Positions 51,341 through 60,288 of a stretch of DNA of 64,000 bases are shown here, one piece after another (positions within the stretch are counted from its first letter, which is position 1; each line of letters starts with the position of its first letter). A program made the position numbers and the translations under genes. Location of the stretch: assembly GCA_943368345.1 (NCBI GenBank), contig CALRKY020000016.1, positions 1 to 64,000 of the forward strand, read 5' to 3'. Under the pieces are notes generated by a model. The model searched no databases. It was given only the letters and a program-made list of their open reading frames with translations, and was not told where the DNA came from. Source of the DNA: JADCGM01 sp943368345. GTDB taxonomy: Bacteria > Pseudomonadota > Alphaproteobacteria > Sphingomonadales > Sphingomonadaceae.

Positions 51341-51529
51341 CTATTTCGCCTCTGCGGGCGTGGCGGCCTCGGTTGTGGCGGCGGCTGTGTCGTTGGCGGC
51401 TTCGAGGGTTGCGGCGCCAGCGCTGGCTTCGGCGGCAGTGTCGGCGGTCGCCGTGTCGGATTGGCTGCTGCAGGCAACGAGGGTCAAGCTGGCGAGACCC
51501 AGTGCAAGCGCGGTTGGCACTATCTTCAT
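51341..51529 (-). CDS. Small alanine/threonine-rich lipoprotein
   Basis: 62-residue protein with lipobox LVAC (Cys20) after a clear signal. The mature 43 residues are almost only Ala, Thr, Glu, Asp and Ser, so probably an unstructured outer-membrane or periplasmic peptide. It follows mlaA by 12 bp on the same strand, with AAGGGAA as ribosome site. Function unknown. Confidence 0.75.
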   Translation of the reverse strand: MKIVPTALALGLASLTLVACSSQSDTATADTAAEASAGAATLEAANDTAAATTEAATPAEAK

Positions 51530-51541
51530 GACGGGTTCCCT

Positions 51542-52333
51542 TCAGTCCTGCGGGGCGGTTTCGCTGGCGGATTCGACGGATTCGGTAAACTCCGGCAGCG
51601 GCTCAACCTCCTCTTCCGGAGGGGTGCCATCGTAGATCAGACCCTCGCGGAACTGGAGATAGGCTGACCGGACGGTGGCATATTCGTCAGCGCTGCCGTT
51701 GAGCAAGCCGTCGGTGGTGTCGATCAGGAACGAGCGCGCATCCAAAATTTCAGTGCCGGTCAGGCCGATGAACTCCGGGGTCGTCAGGTTCGCCCGGCCA
51801 ATGGCGATGCGGTAGGGTTCGACGAAGCGCTCGGCGACAAACGCGGCGCCATCCCGGATTGTCGACGGCCCGTAGAATGGCAGCATGATATAGGGGCCGG
51901 ATTTAACGCCCCAGACGGCGAGTGTCTGGCCGATATCCTCAACTTCCGCCGGACGTCCCATGTCGGTTGCATGATCGGCGAGGCCGCCAACTCCGAGCAC
52001 GGTGTTGATGGCAAAGCGGTCGACGATGCGGAATGCCTGGGCGACCTTGCCCTGCAGCAATGCGTTTACGAAGGAATAGGGTTCTTTGACATTCACCAGC
52101 GAACTGCCAATGCCGCGCTGCGCTGCGACCGGTACCGTCGCCCGGTAGACTTTGGTGACCGGGAGAATGATGGCTTTGTCGAGGTCGCGGTTGAAGGCGT
52201 AGATCGACCGGTTGGTTTTCTCCCACGGGTCCTTCAACGCCTCGGCACTGCTGCCGGGTGTGGTTGCGCAGGCCGCCAGAGAGGAAAGCGCCGCGATCAG
52301 GCCAAGCGCACGTACGCGTACAAACAGGTTCAT
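51542..52333 (-). CDS. mlaA: MlaA (VacJ) outer-membrane lipoprotein
   Basis: 263-residue VacJ-family lipoprotein. Lipobox LAAC near residue 22, then DPWEKTNRSIYAFNRDLDKAIILPVTKVY, typical of MlaA, and the GLADHATDMG and GPYIMLPFYGPSTIRDG blocks. It removes phospholipids from the outer leaflet and hands them to the MlaFEDB transporter; other mla genes are not in view. The C-terminal tail is acidic (PPEEEVEPLPEF...). The ATG at 52333 lies six bases after AGGAG; a GTG just upstream is rejected. Confidence 0.94.
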   Translation of the reverse strand: MNLFVRVRALGLIAALSSLAACATTPGSSAEALKDPWEKTNRSIYAFNRDLDKAIILPVTKVYRATVPVAAQRGIGSSLVNVKEPYSFVNALLQGKVAQAFRIVDRFAINTVLGVGGLADHATDMGRPAEVEDIGQTLAVWGVKSGPYIMLPFYGPSTIRDGAAFVAERFVEPYRIAIGRANLTTPEFIGLTGTEILDARSFLIDTTDGLLNGSADEYATVRSAYLQFREGLIYDGTPPEEEVEPLPEFTESVESASETAPQD

Positions 52334-52397
52334 CACCTACTCCTGTGGAACAGCAGGCTGGTTGCCACATCGTGGCAGGAGCGACAAGGGGCAGCGG

Positions 52398-52426
52398 TTG
52401 ACCACATATAAAGATAAGTTTATATC
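52398..52426 (+). promoter_or_regulatory. Promoter with operator of the methionine-cycle operon
   Basis: TTGACC (52398-52403), 17-bp spacer, TATATC (52421-52426). Filling the spacer and -10 is an inverted repeat ATATAAA-N6-TTTATAT (52406-52425). Binding there would block polymerase, so the ArsR-type regulator encoded next probably represses its own operon. Confidence 0.7.
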
Positions 52427-52434
52427 CATTCGCC

Positions 52435-53376
52435 ATGCGGAAAGCCCTTTCAGTCCTTCGCGCCCTTGCGGACCCGACCCGGTTGCGGATCGTGGTGCTG
52501 CTGCGCGGCATGGAATTGTCGGTCGGTGAACTCGCGCTGGTGCTGGACCAGAGCCAACCCCGGGTATCGCGGCATGTGAAGATTCTGGCCGACGCGCAGC
52601 TGATTGTCCGCCACAAGGAAGGGGCCTGGGTCTTTGTCCGGCTGGCGTCGCCGGCGCAGGTTGATCCGGTTCTCGCCCTGCTCGACTCGCTGGACGGCAC
52701 GAGCGCCGCTGCCGCCGATATTGCCCGGTTGGCGGCGGTTCGCGCCGAGCGGGCCGCGGCGTCGGAAAGCTATTTTGCTGCCCATGCAACGGAATGGGAC
52801 AGTATCCGGTCCCTGCATGTCGCCGATGAGGCGGTGGAAGCGGCGGTGGTCAAGGCACTGGGCGGGCGGTCGCTTGGCCAGCTGCTCGATATCGGGACCG
52901 GCACCGGGCGGATGATCGAATTGCTGGGGCGCGCCGCCACGGCCGCCCTCGGCATCGACCGGTCACCGGAAATGCTCCGGATCGCACGCGCCAAAATCGA
53001 AGCGGCGGGAATATCCAGTGCCCAGGTCCGGCAGGGCGACATGAACGCGTTGCCCTTGTCGGATGGGGCGGTCGACACGGTCATTTTGCATCAGGTGCTC
53101 CACTATGCCCAGAACCCCGCGAAAGCGATTGGGGAGGCGGCGCGGGTGCTCGGTCCCGGCGGTCATTTGCTGGTCATCGACTTTGCGCCTCACGCGCGGG
53201 AGGATTTTCGCAGCGAACATGCCCATGCCCGGCTGGGGTTCGAGGATGAGACGGTCGCCAAATGGATGCGTGCAGCCGGGCTTCGGGCCGAGGTGGTGGC
53301 GCAGCTTCCCGGCGATCTGACTGTTACCCTGTGGCTGGGATTCCGGCCCCACTTGGCACGTGTGGAGGCCGCATGA
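52435..53376 (+). CDS. ArsR-type regulator fused to SAM-dependent methyltransferase domain
   Basis: 313-residue fusion. Residues 1-90 form a winged-helix ArsR domain (QSQPRVSRHVKILADAQLI recognition region) without metal-binding cysteine pairs. Residues about 125-300 form a class I methyltransferase fold with LLDIGTGTGRM near 144, GIDRSPEML and VTLWLGFRP at the end. Such fusions upstream of metF/metH probably sense S-adenosylhomocysteine or SAM; the SahR regulators are the comparison. It overlaps metF by ATGA. Confidence 0.88.
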   Translation: MRKALSVLRALADPTRLRIVVLLRGMELSVGELALVLDQSQPRVSRHVKILADAQLIVRHKEGAWVFVRLASPAQVDPVLALLDSLDGTSAAAADIARLAAVRAERAAASESYFAAHATEWDSIRSLHVADEAVEAAVVKALGGRSLGQLLDIGTGTGRMIELLGRAATAALGIDRSPEMLRIARAKIEAAGISSAQVRQGDMNALPLSDGAVDTVILHQVLHYAQNPAKAIGEAARVLGPGGHLLVIDFAPHAREDFRSEHAHARLGFEDETVAKWMRAAGLRAEVVAQLPGDLTVTLWLGFRPHLARVEAA

Positions 53377-54314
53377 CCCTGTCGCTTGCCCAGATGACCG
53401 AAGCGGCCCGGGCGGTGGGCGCACCGCTCTATGCCGATTTGGCGGGTGACATTGAAGTGTCGTTCGAGTTTTTTCCACCCAAGACCGAAGCGATGGAGGC
53501 GACGCTTTGGGAGTCGGTAAAAACCTTGGAACCGCTCGGCCCCCGCTTTGTGTCGGTGACCTACGGTGCCGGGGGATCAACCCGGGAGCGGACCCATGCA
53601 ACCGTCGCCCGCATCCGCCGTGAAACCAGCATCGAACCGGCGGCGCATCTGACCTGCGTTGACGCCAGCCGTGACGAGATTGATGCCGTGGCGCGCGACT
53701 ATTGGGCGGCGGGCATCCGGCATATCGTGGCGCTTCGTGGCGATCCTCCTCGCGCGGGGGAACTATTTGCAGCCAGGCCGGATGGCTATGGATCGGCGGC
53801 GGAGTTGGTGGCTGGTCTGCGGAAGGTCGCCGGGTTCGAAATTTCGGTCGGCTGCAATCCGGAAGGTCATCCCGAGTCAGCATCAATGGCCGCCGATATC
53901 GACAATCTAAAGCGCAAGATCGATGCCGGGGCGAACCGGGCGATCAGCCAGTTTTTCTTCGAGCCCGAATGTTTCTTCCGGTTTCGCGATGCCGCCGTCG
54001 CCGCCGGGATCAAGGCAGAGCTGGTGCCAGGCATCCTGCCGGTCAGCAATTTTGCCCAGGCGGCCCGGATGTCAGCGATGAACGGCACCAGCGTGCCGCC
54101 GTGGCTTGCCCGCCTGTACGACGGGCTGGATGACAAGCCTGCCGCGCGGCAGTTGATCGCCGCAACTGTCGCCGCCGAAATGTGCCGTAAACTTTATGCC
54201 GGTGGGGTGCGGGAGTTTCATTTCTACACCCTGAACCGGGCCGAACTGTCCTACGCCATCTGCCACCTGCTCGGCCTCCGGCCTGCGGCGGCTGCCCAGG
54301 AGATTGCCGCATGA
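53373..54314 (+). CDS. metF: Methylenetetrahydrofolate reductase
   Basis: 313-residue flavoprotein reducing 5,10-methylene-THF to 5-methyl-THF, the methyl donor for MetH. It has SFEFFPPKTEAME at the N-terminus (catalytic Glu), the VTYGAGGSTRERT loop, LTCVDASRDEI, ALRGDPPR, and the QFFFEPECFFRF region. Overlaps on both sides (ATGA) with the regulator and the first metH gene. Confidence 0.96.
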   Translation: MTLSLAQMTEAARAVGAPLYADLAGDIEVSFEFFPPKTEAMEATLWESVKTLEPLGPRFVSVTYGAGGSTRERTHATVARIRRETSIEPAAHLTCVDASRDEIDAVARDYWAAGIRHIVALRGDPPRAGELFAARPDGYGSAAELVAGLRKVAGFEISVGCNPEGHPESASMAADIDNLKRKIDAGANRAISQFFFEPECFFRFRDAAVAAGIKAELVPGILPVSNFAQAARMSAMNGTSVPPWLARLYDGLDDKPAARQLIAATVAAEMCRKLYAGGVREFHFYTLNRAELSYAICHLLGLRPAAAAQEIAA

Positions 54315-55366
54315 TCGCCAGTCAAGCCGCCCTCCGGCTGCGGGCCGAAGCCGCCAAGCGCATTCTGCTGACCGACGGGGCCTGGGGCACGATGATCCAG
54401 CGCTACGGCCTCGGCGAGGCGGATTATGCCGGATCGCTTGGCCTGACGCGCGACCAGAAGGGCAACAATGACATGTTGTGCCTGACGCGGCCCGACGTCA
54501 TCGAAGAAATCACTTTGGCCTATCTCGATGCCGGGTCGGACATTGTGTCAACGAACACATTTTCGTCGACGACGATCAGTCAGGGCGACTATGCGGCGGA
54601 ACATCTGGTTCGCGACCTGAATATCGCCGCAGCGCGGATTGCCCGCACGGCAGCCGATGCGGCGCAGGCGAAGGATGGCCGTCCGCGCTTCGTTGCCGGG
54701 GCGCTTGGGCCGACCAACAAGACGCTGTCCCTGTCGCCGGACGTCAATGATCCGGGCTTTCGCGAAGTGGATTTTGACGGGGTGAAGGCCGTCTATGCCG
54801 AGCAGGTGTCGGCGCTGGTCGACGGCGGTGTTGACTTCATCCTGATCGAGACGATTTTCGACACGCTGAATGCCAAGGCGGCGATCATGGCGACGGTCGA
54901 GGAGGGGGAGCGGCGCGGCGTCGAACTGCCGATGATGATCTCCATGACCATTACCGACATGTCGGGACGCAACCTGTCCGGCCATGCCATCGACGCCTTT
55001 TGGTGGGCGGTCCGGCATGCCAGCCCGCTCACGATCGGGTTGAACTGTTCCTTCGGCGCGGATTTGCTGCGCCCGCATCTGCAGGCGCTGTCCGGCATCG
55101 CCGATACGCTGGTGATGGCCTATCCAAATGCCGGCCTTCCAAATGACCTTGGTGCCTACGACGAGACCCCGGCTGTAACCTCTGGCCAGATCGAGGATTG
55201 GGCAAAGGGCGGGCTGATCAACATCGTCGGCGGCTGCTGCGGCACGACTCCGGCCCATATCGCCGCCATTGCTAGGGCCGTCGCCAGCTATCCGCCGCGC
55301 GCCGTGCCAAAACTGGTGCCGGTCACCCGGCTGACCGGCCTCGATCCGATGATTCTTGCGGCTTAG
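54311..55366 (+). CDS. metH: Methionine synthase, homocysteine-binding part
   Basis: 351-residue protein corresponding to the N-terminal barrel of cobalamin-dependent methionine synthase. LTDGAWGTMIQRYGL is at the start, and zinc cysteines are in LNCSFGAD and GGCCGTTP near residue 310. In most bacteria this is part of a 1,200-residue MetH; here it ends cleanly at TAG and the remaining domains are encoded 15 bp downstream. The break falls at the natural linker, so it is a real split rather than a frameshift. Confidence 0.95.
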   Translation: MIASQAALRLRAEAAKRILLTDGAWGTMIQRYGLGEADYAGSLGLTRDQKGNNDMLCLTRPDVIEEITLAYLDAGSDIVSTNTFSSTTISQGDYAAEHLVRDLNIAAARIARTAADAAQAKDGRPRFVAGALGPTNKTLSLSPDVNDPGFREVDFDGVKAVYAEQVSALVDGGVDFILIETIFDTLNAKAAIMATVEEGERRGVELPMMISMTITDMSGRNLSGHAIDAFWWAVRHASPLTIGLNCSFGADLLRPHLQALSGIADTLVMAYPNAGLPNDLGAYDETPAVTSGQIEDWAKGGLINIVGGCCGTTPAHIAAIARAVASYPPRAVPKLVPVTRLTGLDPMILAA

Positions 55367-55381
55367 AGAAACCGGGATCCA

Positions 55382-58036
55382 ATGATGAATGCCGCGCGCA
55401 CCGACGCTGAAGTCGAAGGGCTGCCCGAGAGGGAACGAACCGCCACCTTCGTCAATATCGGCGAACGGACCAATGTCACCGGCTCGGCCCAGTTCAAGAA
55501 GCTGATCATGGCGGGCGACTATCCCGCCGCCGTAGAAGTGGCGCGTCAGCAGGTCGACAACGGTGCCCAGATTGTCGACGTGAACATGGACGAAGGTCTG
55601 CTCGATTCCGAGCTGGCGATGACGACCTTCCTGAAACTCATCGCTGCCGAGCCGGACATCGCCCGCGTTCCGATCATGGTCGATTCGTCCAAATGGTCGG
55701 TGATCGAGGCCGGGCTGAAATGCGTGTCTGGTAAGCCCATCGTCAATTCCATTTCGATGAAGGAAGGCGAGGCGCCGTTCCTGGAGGCTGCCCGCAAGGT
55801 CCGCCGCTATGGGGCCGCCGTGGTGGTGATGGCGTTCGACGAGGTCGGGCAGGCCGACACGGCGGCACGAAAGGTCGAAATCTGCGAGCGGGCCTATAAC
55901 CTGTTGGTCGGAATCGGGTTTCCGCCGGAAGACATCATCTTCGATCCTAATATCTTTGCGGTCGCCACCGGCATCGAGGAGCACAACAACTACGGCGTCG
56001 ACTTCATTGACGCCTGCCGGGAAATCCGCGTTCGCTGCCCGCACGCGCACATTTCCGGCGGCGTCTCCAACCTGTCGTTCAGTTTTCGCGGCAACGAGCC
56101 GGTGCGTCGCGCGATGCATTCGATCTTCCTGTTCCACGCGATTCAGGCCGGGCTCGACATGGGGATCGTCAATGCCGGGCAACTGGACGTTTATGATGCC
56201 ATCGATCCGGAACTGCGCGATGCCTGCGAGGATGTGATCCTCAATCGGCGCGACGATGCGACCGAACGGCTGGTCGCCCTGGCCGAGCGCTACAAGGGCA
56301 CGACGACGGTCGAGGACAAGATTGCGGCGGAATGGCGCGGCTGGCCGGTTGAACGACGGTTAGCGCATGCTTTGGTCAAGGGCCTGGACGCCGATGTTGT
56401 GGCCGATACCGAGGAGGCGCGGCAGCTGGCCAAGCGCCCAATCGAGGTCATCGAAGGCCCGCTGATGGCCGGTATGAACATTGTTGGCGACCTGTTCGGG
56501 GCCGGGAAGATGTTCCTGCCGCAGGTGGTGAAATCGGCGCGGGTGATGAAAAAGGCCGTCGCCCACCTGCTGCCGTTCATCGAGGCGGAGAAGTCCGAGG
56601 GTGCACAGACTAAGGGCCGGATCGTCATGGCAACCGTCAAGGGCGACGTCCACGATATCGGCAAGAACATCGTCGGCGTGGTCCTGCAGTGCAATAATTT
56701 CGAGGTCATTGACCTTGGCGTCATGGTGCCGTTCCAGACCATATTGCAGGCAGCGCGCGATAATGATGCCGACATGATCGGCCTCAGTGGTCTGATCACG
56801 CCCTCGCTCGATGAGATGGTAACCGTCGCCGCCGAAATGCAGCGAACGGGCATGACAATGCCGCTGCTGATCGGCGGGGCAACGACCAGCCGGGTTCATA
56901 CGGCGTTGCGGATCGAACCCGCCTATGCCGGACCGGTCATCCATGTCCTAGACGCCAGTCGCGCCGTCGGGGTCGCCTCCGCCCTGACGTCCGACACGAT
57001 GATGGAAGAATTGGTTGCACGCACGCGCAGCGAATATGCTCATATCCGGGTCGCCCGCGCCAACAAGGGTGAATCGAAACTGGTATCGCTCTCTGCGGCG
57101 CAAGCCAATGCCTTCGCTGCCGATTTTGTCGCCCATCCACCGGTCCGGCCAAGCTTCACGGGAGCGCGGAGCTTCACCGTCCCGGTCGGCGACCTCATCC
57201 CCTATATCGATTGGACACCCTTCTTCCGGGCTTGGGAACTCGCTGGCAACTATCCGGCCATATTGACCGACACGATCGTCGGCGAAAGCGCCACCGCCCT
57301 GTTTGCCGACGCGCAGACAATGCTCGCCACGATCGTTGCCGAGGATTGGCTGCAGGCCAGGGCGGTTGTCGGCTTCTGGCCCGCCCGGCGCGATGGTGAC
57401 GATGTGCTGCTGTTTGCCGATGACGCCCGCACCTATGTCCTGTCCCGTGTGCCATTCCTACGCCAGCAGGTCGAAAAGCGCGAGGGACGGGCCAATATGT
57501 GTCTGGCCGACTTTGTGTCGCCGGATGCCGATTGGCTTGGCGGATTTGCCGTGACCGCTGGTCTTGGCATCGAACCGCACCTCGCCCGGTTCAAGGCGCA
57601 GCATGACGACTATTCCGACATTTTGCTGAAGGCGCTGGCCGACCGGCTGGCCGAGGCGATGGCCGAATATATGCATTTGAAGGTCCGGCAGGAGCTGTGG
57701 GGCTATGCAGCGGACGAGGCGTTGACCAATGATGATCTGATCCGGGAGAAATATCGCGGTATCCGGCCAGCTCCCGGTTATCCGGCCTGTCCCGACCATA
57801 GCGCCAAGCCGGACCTGTTTCGGTTGCTTGGGGCGAGCGAGGCAACGGGCGTGACGCTGACCGACAGTTTTGCGATGCTGCCGACCGCCAGCGTCTCCGG
57901 CTATTATTTCGCCCATCCGGACGCGGCCTATTTCGGCGTGGCCCGGATTGGGCCCGACCAAGTGGCCGACTATGCGGCCCGGCGCGGGGTCAGTGTTGAA
58001 CAGGCAGAAACCTGGTTGCGCCCCAATCTTAGCTGA
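55382..58036 (+). CDS. metH: Methionine synthase, folate/cobalamin/reactivation part
   Basis: 884-residue partner. The pterin-binding barrel (about residues 20-280) starts FVNIGERTNVTGS. The helical cap and B12 domain have DVHDIGKNIV (DxHxxG, His lower axial ligand) near residue 425. From about residue 590 the SAM-binding activation domain ends with RPAPGYPACPDHSAK and SVSGYYFAHPDAAYFGV. Carries methyl from 5-methyl-THF via cobalamin to homocysteine bound on the other polypeptide. Confidence 0.96.
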   Translation: MMNAARTDAEVEGLPERERTATFVNIGERTNVTGSAQFKKLIMAGDYPAAVEVARQQVDNGAQIVDVNMDEGLLDSELAMTTFLKLIAAEPDIARVPIMVDSSKWSVIEAGLKCVSGKPIVNSISMKEGEAPFLEAARKVRRYGAAVVVMAFDEVGQADTAARKVEICERAYNLLVGIGFPPEDIIFDPNIFAVATGIEEHNNYGVDFIDACREIRVRCPHAHISGGVSNLSFSFRGNEPVRRAMHSIFLFHAIQAGLDMGIVNAGQLDVYDAIDPELRDACEDVILNRRDDATERLVALAERYKGTTTVEDKIAAEWRGWPVERRLAHALVKGLDADVVADTEEARQLAKRPIEVIEGPLMAGMNIVGDLFGAGKMFLPQVVKSARVMKKAVAHLLPFIEAEKSEGAQTKGRIVMATVKGDVHDIGKNIVGVVLQCNNFEVIDLGVMVPFQTILQAARDNDADMIGLSGLITPSLDEMVTVAAEMQRTGMTMPLLIGGATTSRVHTALRIEPAYAGPVIHVLDASRAVGVASALTSDTMMEELVARTRSEYAHIRVARANKGESKLVSLSAAQANAFAADFVAHPPVRPSFTGARSFTVPVGDLIPYIDWTPFFRAWELAGNYPAILTDTIVGESATALFADAQTMLATIVAEDWLQARAVVGFWPARRDGDDVLLFADDARTYVLSRVPFLRQQVEKREGRANMCLADFVSPDADWLGGFAVTAGLGIEPHLARFKAQHDDYSDILLKALADRLAEAMAEYMHLKVRQELWGYAADEALTNDDLIREKYRGIRPAPGYPACPDHSAKPDLFRLLGASEATGVTLTDSFAMLPTASVSGYYFAHPDAAYFGVARIGPDQVADYAARRGVSVEQAETWLRPNLS

Positions 58037-58074
58037 CCCTAGTCTTCGCGGATTGGTTGTGGCAGATTTGGGGG

Positions 58075-58809
58075 ATGTGGCGCGGTCTGGTTCTTGTTGT
58101 GTCGGCAGGCTTGGTCTGGGTCTGCTGGCCTGACGATAGTTGCGCGCCGTTTCAACAAGCCGGGAGCGAAGTCTGGCTGGCGATTGGTCAGTCAAACGCT
58201 GCCAATCACGCCGCGCAGAAACTGGCAGGCGTCAGCGGCGTCTACGCATTTGATGGCAAGCGTTGCGTGCCAGCACAGGACCCGCTTCCCGGGGCAAGCG
58301 GGACCGGCGGCAGTGTTTGGGTCGCGCTCGCCAACCGCTGGATCGCGAGCGGCAAGGCCGACCGCATCCTACTGATCAGTCGCGCCCAGGAAAGCACCGC
58401 CATTGCCGAATGGCAGCCCGGAGGGGCGCTGTTTGGACGGATCGCAAAGGTTCAGGGTGACCTTGGCGAACGGCAATTGCGGGTCCGGCGGATCTTCTGG
58501 ACACAGGGTGAAAGCGATGCGGCGCTTGGCACGTCGGAGCGGGATTATGCCAACGGTTTGGCGGGACTCGTTGCCGGGTTGCGGAGGATCGGGCTGGACG
58601 CGCCGGTTCATGTTGCGCTGGCCAGTATTTGCGGGCCGTCGACCAGTGCGGCGGTTCGCCGCGCGCAACTTTTGTCCATTGGCGACAAGGGTATCGAACA
58701 GGGCCCTGATCTCGACAGGATCGGCGTGGAGAAGCGGTATGAGCGATGCCATTTTACGGCGGCAGGCCAACAGGCTGCTGCCGATGCCTGGGCAGCCGCA
58801 ATTAACTGA
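58075..58809 (+). CDS. SGNH/GDSL-type carbohydrate esterase (sialate acetylesterase-like)
   Basis: 244-residue hydrolase with an N-terminal membrane segment (residues about 3-20). GQSNAA (catalytic Ser in AIGQSN) is near residue 38, WTQGESDA in the middle and RCHFTAAGQ near the end complete an SGNH-type active site. Family members remove acetyl groups from sugars. GGGGG precedes the ATG at 58075. It sits directly upstream of a beta-helix protein, 18 bp apart, suggesting joint work on a polysaccharide. Confidence 0.82.
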   Translation: MWRGLVLVVSAGLVWVCWPDDSCAPFQQAGSEVWLAIGQSNAANHAAQKLAGVSGVYAFDGKRCVPAQDPLPGASGTGGSVWVALANRWIASGKADRILLISRAQESTAIAEWQPGGALFGRIAKVQGDLGERQLRVRRIFWTQGESDAALGTSERDYANGLAGLVAGLRRIGLDAPVHVALASICGPSTSAAVRRAQLLSIGDKGIEQGPDLDRIGVEKRYERCHFTAAGQQAAADAWAAAIN

Positions 58810-58827
58810 CCAACGGGGGAGGGTTTG

Positions 58828-60288
58828 ATGCGGTGGTGGTTGGCGGGTGTCGCGGTTGCAGGCGCGCTCGGCGCGGGATTTGCGGCGCTGGGGCTGCAAT
58901 ATATCGTGCAGCGACCCGCCCCGGACGCGTTCAGAGCCTGGATGGAATCCCGGGCCGGGGCTGAGCCTTCGGCGAAATTCCGCGACACCGGTCGGGCCTA
59001 TCGATCCCAGGGGGAGCGCAATTTCGACTTTGGACCGGCCGGTCCGAACGCAGCGCGGTCGGTGGCACCGCTATGTTATGACCGTATCGGGCGGCCCGTG
59101 CCGAGCGACGATGCTGGCGATGCCGATTGCCGTACCATCGCCTCAACCCAGTTCATCGACAGTCCGCAGCGCCTCGCCGCCGTCCTGAAGGCCGCACAGC
59201 CAGGGGTTGCCTATGAATTCCTGCCGGGAACTTACCGGTTCAAGGGCAATGGCTTCTATGTGCTGCCAAAGGGCCGGGCCGATGCGCCGATCATTTTGCG
59301 CGCTGCCCGGCTCGGCGACGTCCGGCTTGAATTTGACATGACCGAGGGGTTTGCGGTGCAGGCCCCTTATTGGGTGTTCGAGAATCTGGATATTCGCGGG
59401 GTATGCGAGTCCGACAGTGCCTGCGAACATGCCTTCCATCTGTCCCGCGATGCGCGTGGCACGGTCTTACGCAACAACCGGCTGTCGGATTTCAACGCGC
59501 AGGTGAAGATCAACGCCGCACCTGACAACAGCAGTCAGCCGGATGATGTCCTGATCGACCACAATGCCTTCATCGACAGTCGCCCGCGCAAGACTGGCTA
59601 TCCGGTCACCAAGATCGATTCGGTGCGGGTCAGCGGTTTGAACGTGGTCGGCAATGTCATCGCCGATTTTGCCAAGGAAGGCTCCGATCAGCGGAGCTAT
59701 GCCGCCTTTTCAAAAGGGGGCGGCAGCCGCAACCGCTTTGAACGCAATCTGGTGATCTGCGAATGGATGCACCGGGGCGGGGACCGTATCGGCTTGTCGC
59801 TCGGCGGCGGCGGTACGGCGGACCGCTATTGTGTCGGCGGTTCCTGCAAGGTCGAGGATCGGGGTGGCCTCATCCGCAGCAATGTCATTGTCGGCTGCAA
59901 CGAGACCGGCATTTACCTGCGCCGTGCGGCAGATGCGCGGATCGAGCGGAACCTGCTGGTCGCCACCCGCGGGATTGACGCGCGGTTCGATACCACCCGC
60001 GCCCGGGTTGCCGGCAACATCCTCGACGGGCGGATCATGACCTGGCGCGGCGCAGCGGTGGACCCTGAGGCCAATGTCAGCAGCACCTGGCGTGCGGCAT
60101 TGCTGAAGCCGGTGTCGTCACAGCTGTTTGCAGCACCGCTACGCGGCAATTTCTCCCCCGTCGGCGCGTTTCCGGCAGCTCCCATCGAGCCGGGGGTGCG
60201 GGATTTCTGCGGCACGATATTCGGGCCGGATTCGGCGGCGGGCCCGTTCAGTTCGGCCTGCGCACCGGATATCCCGGCGCTACGTTGA
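58828..60288 (+). CDS. Right-handed parallel beta-helix protein, membrane-anchored
   Basis: 486-residue protein. One N-terminal hydrophobic helix (residues about 3-27), then from about residue 115 repeating beta-helix coils (VFENLDIRG, VLRNNRLSDF, VLIDHNAFIDS, LIRSNVIVG, RIERNLLVATRG) typical of polysaccharide lyases/epimerases of the PL6/NosD type. No catalytic Lys/Arg can be assigned with confidence. The ATG at 58828 follows GGGGGAGGG. Its last 9 bp overlap the convergent panE-like gene. Confidence 0.85.
   Translation: MRWWLAGVAVAGALGAGFAALGLQYIVQRPAPDAFRAWMESRAGAEPSAKFRDTGRAYRSQGERNFDFGPAGPNAARSVAPLCYDRIGRPVPSDDAGDADCRTIASTQFIDSPQRLAAVLKAAQPGVAYEFLPGTYRFKGNGFYVLPKGRADAPIILRAARLGDVRLEFDMTEGFAVQAPYWVFENLDIRGVCESDSACEHAFHLSRDARGTVLRNNRLSDFNAQVKINAAPDNSSQPDDVLIDHNAFIDSRPRKTGYPVTKIDSVRVSGLNVVGNVIADFAKEGSDQRSYAAFSKGGGSRNRFERNLVICEWMHRGGDRIGLSLGGGGTADRYCVGGSCKVEDRGGLIRSNVIVGCNETGIYLRRAADARIERNLLVATRGIDARFDTTRARVAGNILDGRIMTWRGAAVDPEANVSSTWRAALLKPVSSQLFAAPLRGNFSPVGAFPAAPIEPGVRDFCGTIFGPDSAAGPFSSACAPDIPALR

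Noticed and set aside
52334..52434. SAM or SAH riboswitch before the methionine operon
   Set aside because: The leader after the predicted start is fewer than 10 nt, too short; control is better explained by the operator palindrome.
54548..56182. 544-codon frame opposite both metH genes
   Set aside because: Spans the junction of two real genes on the other strand; low-complexity composition and no domain.
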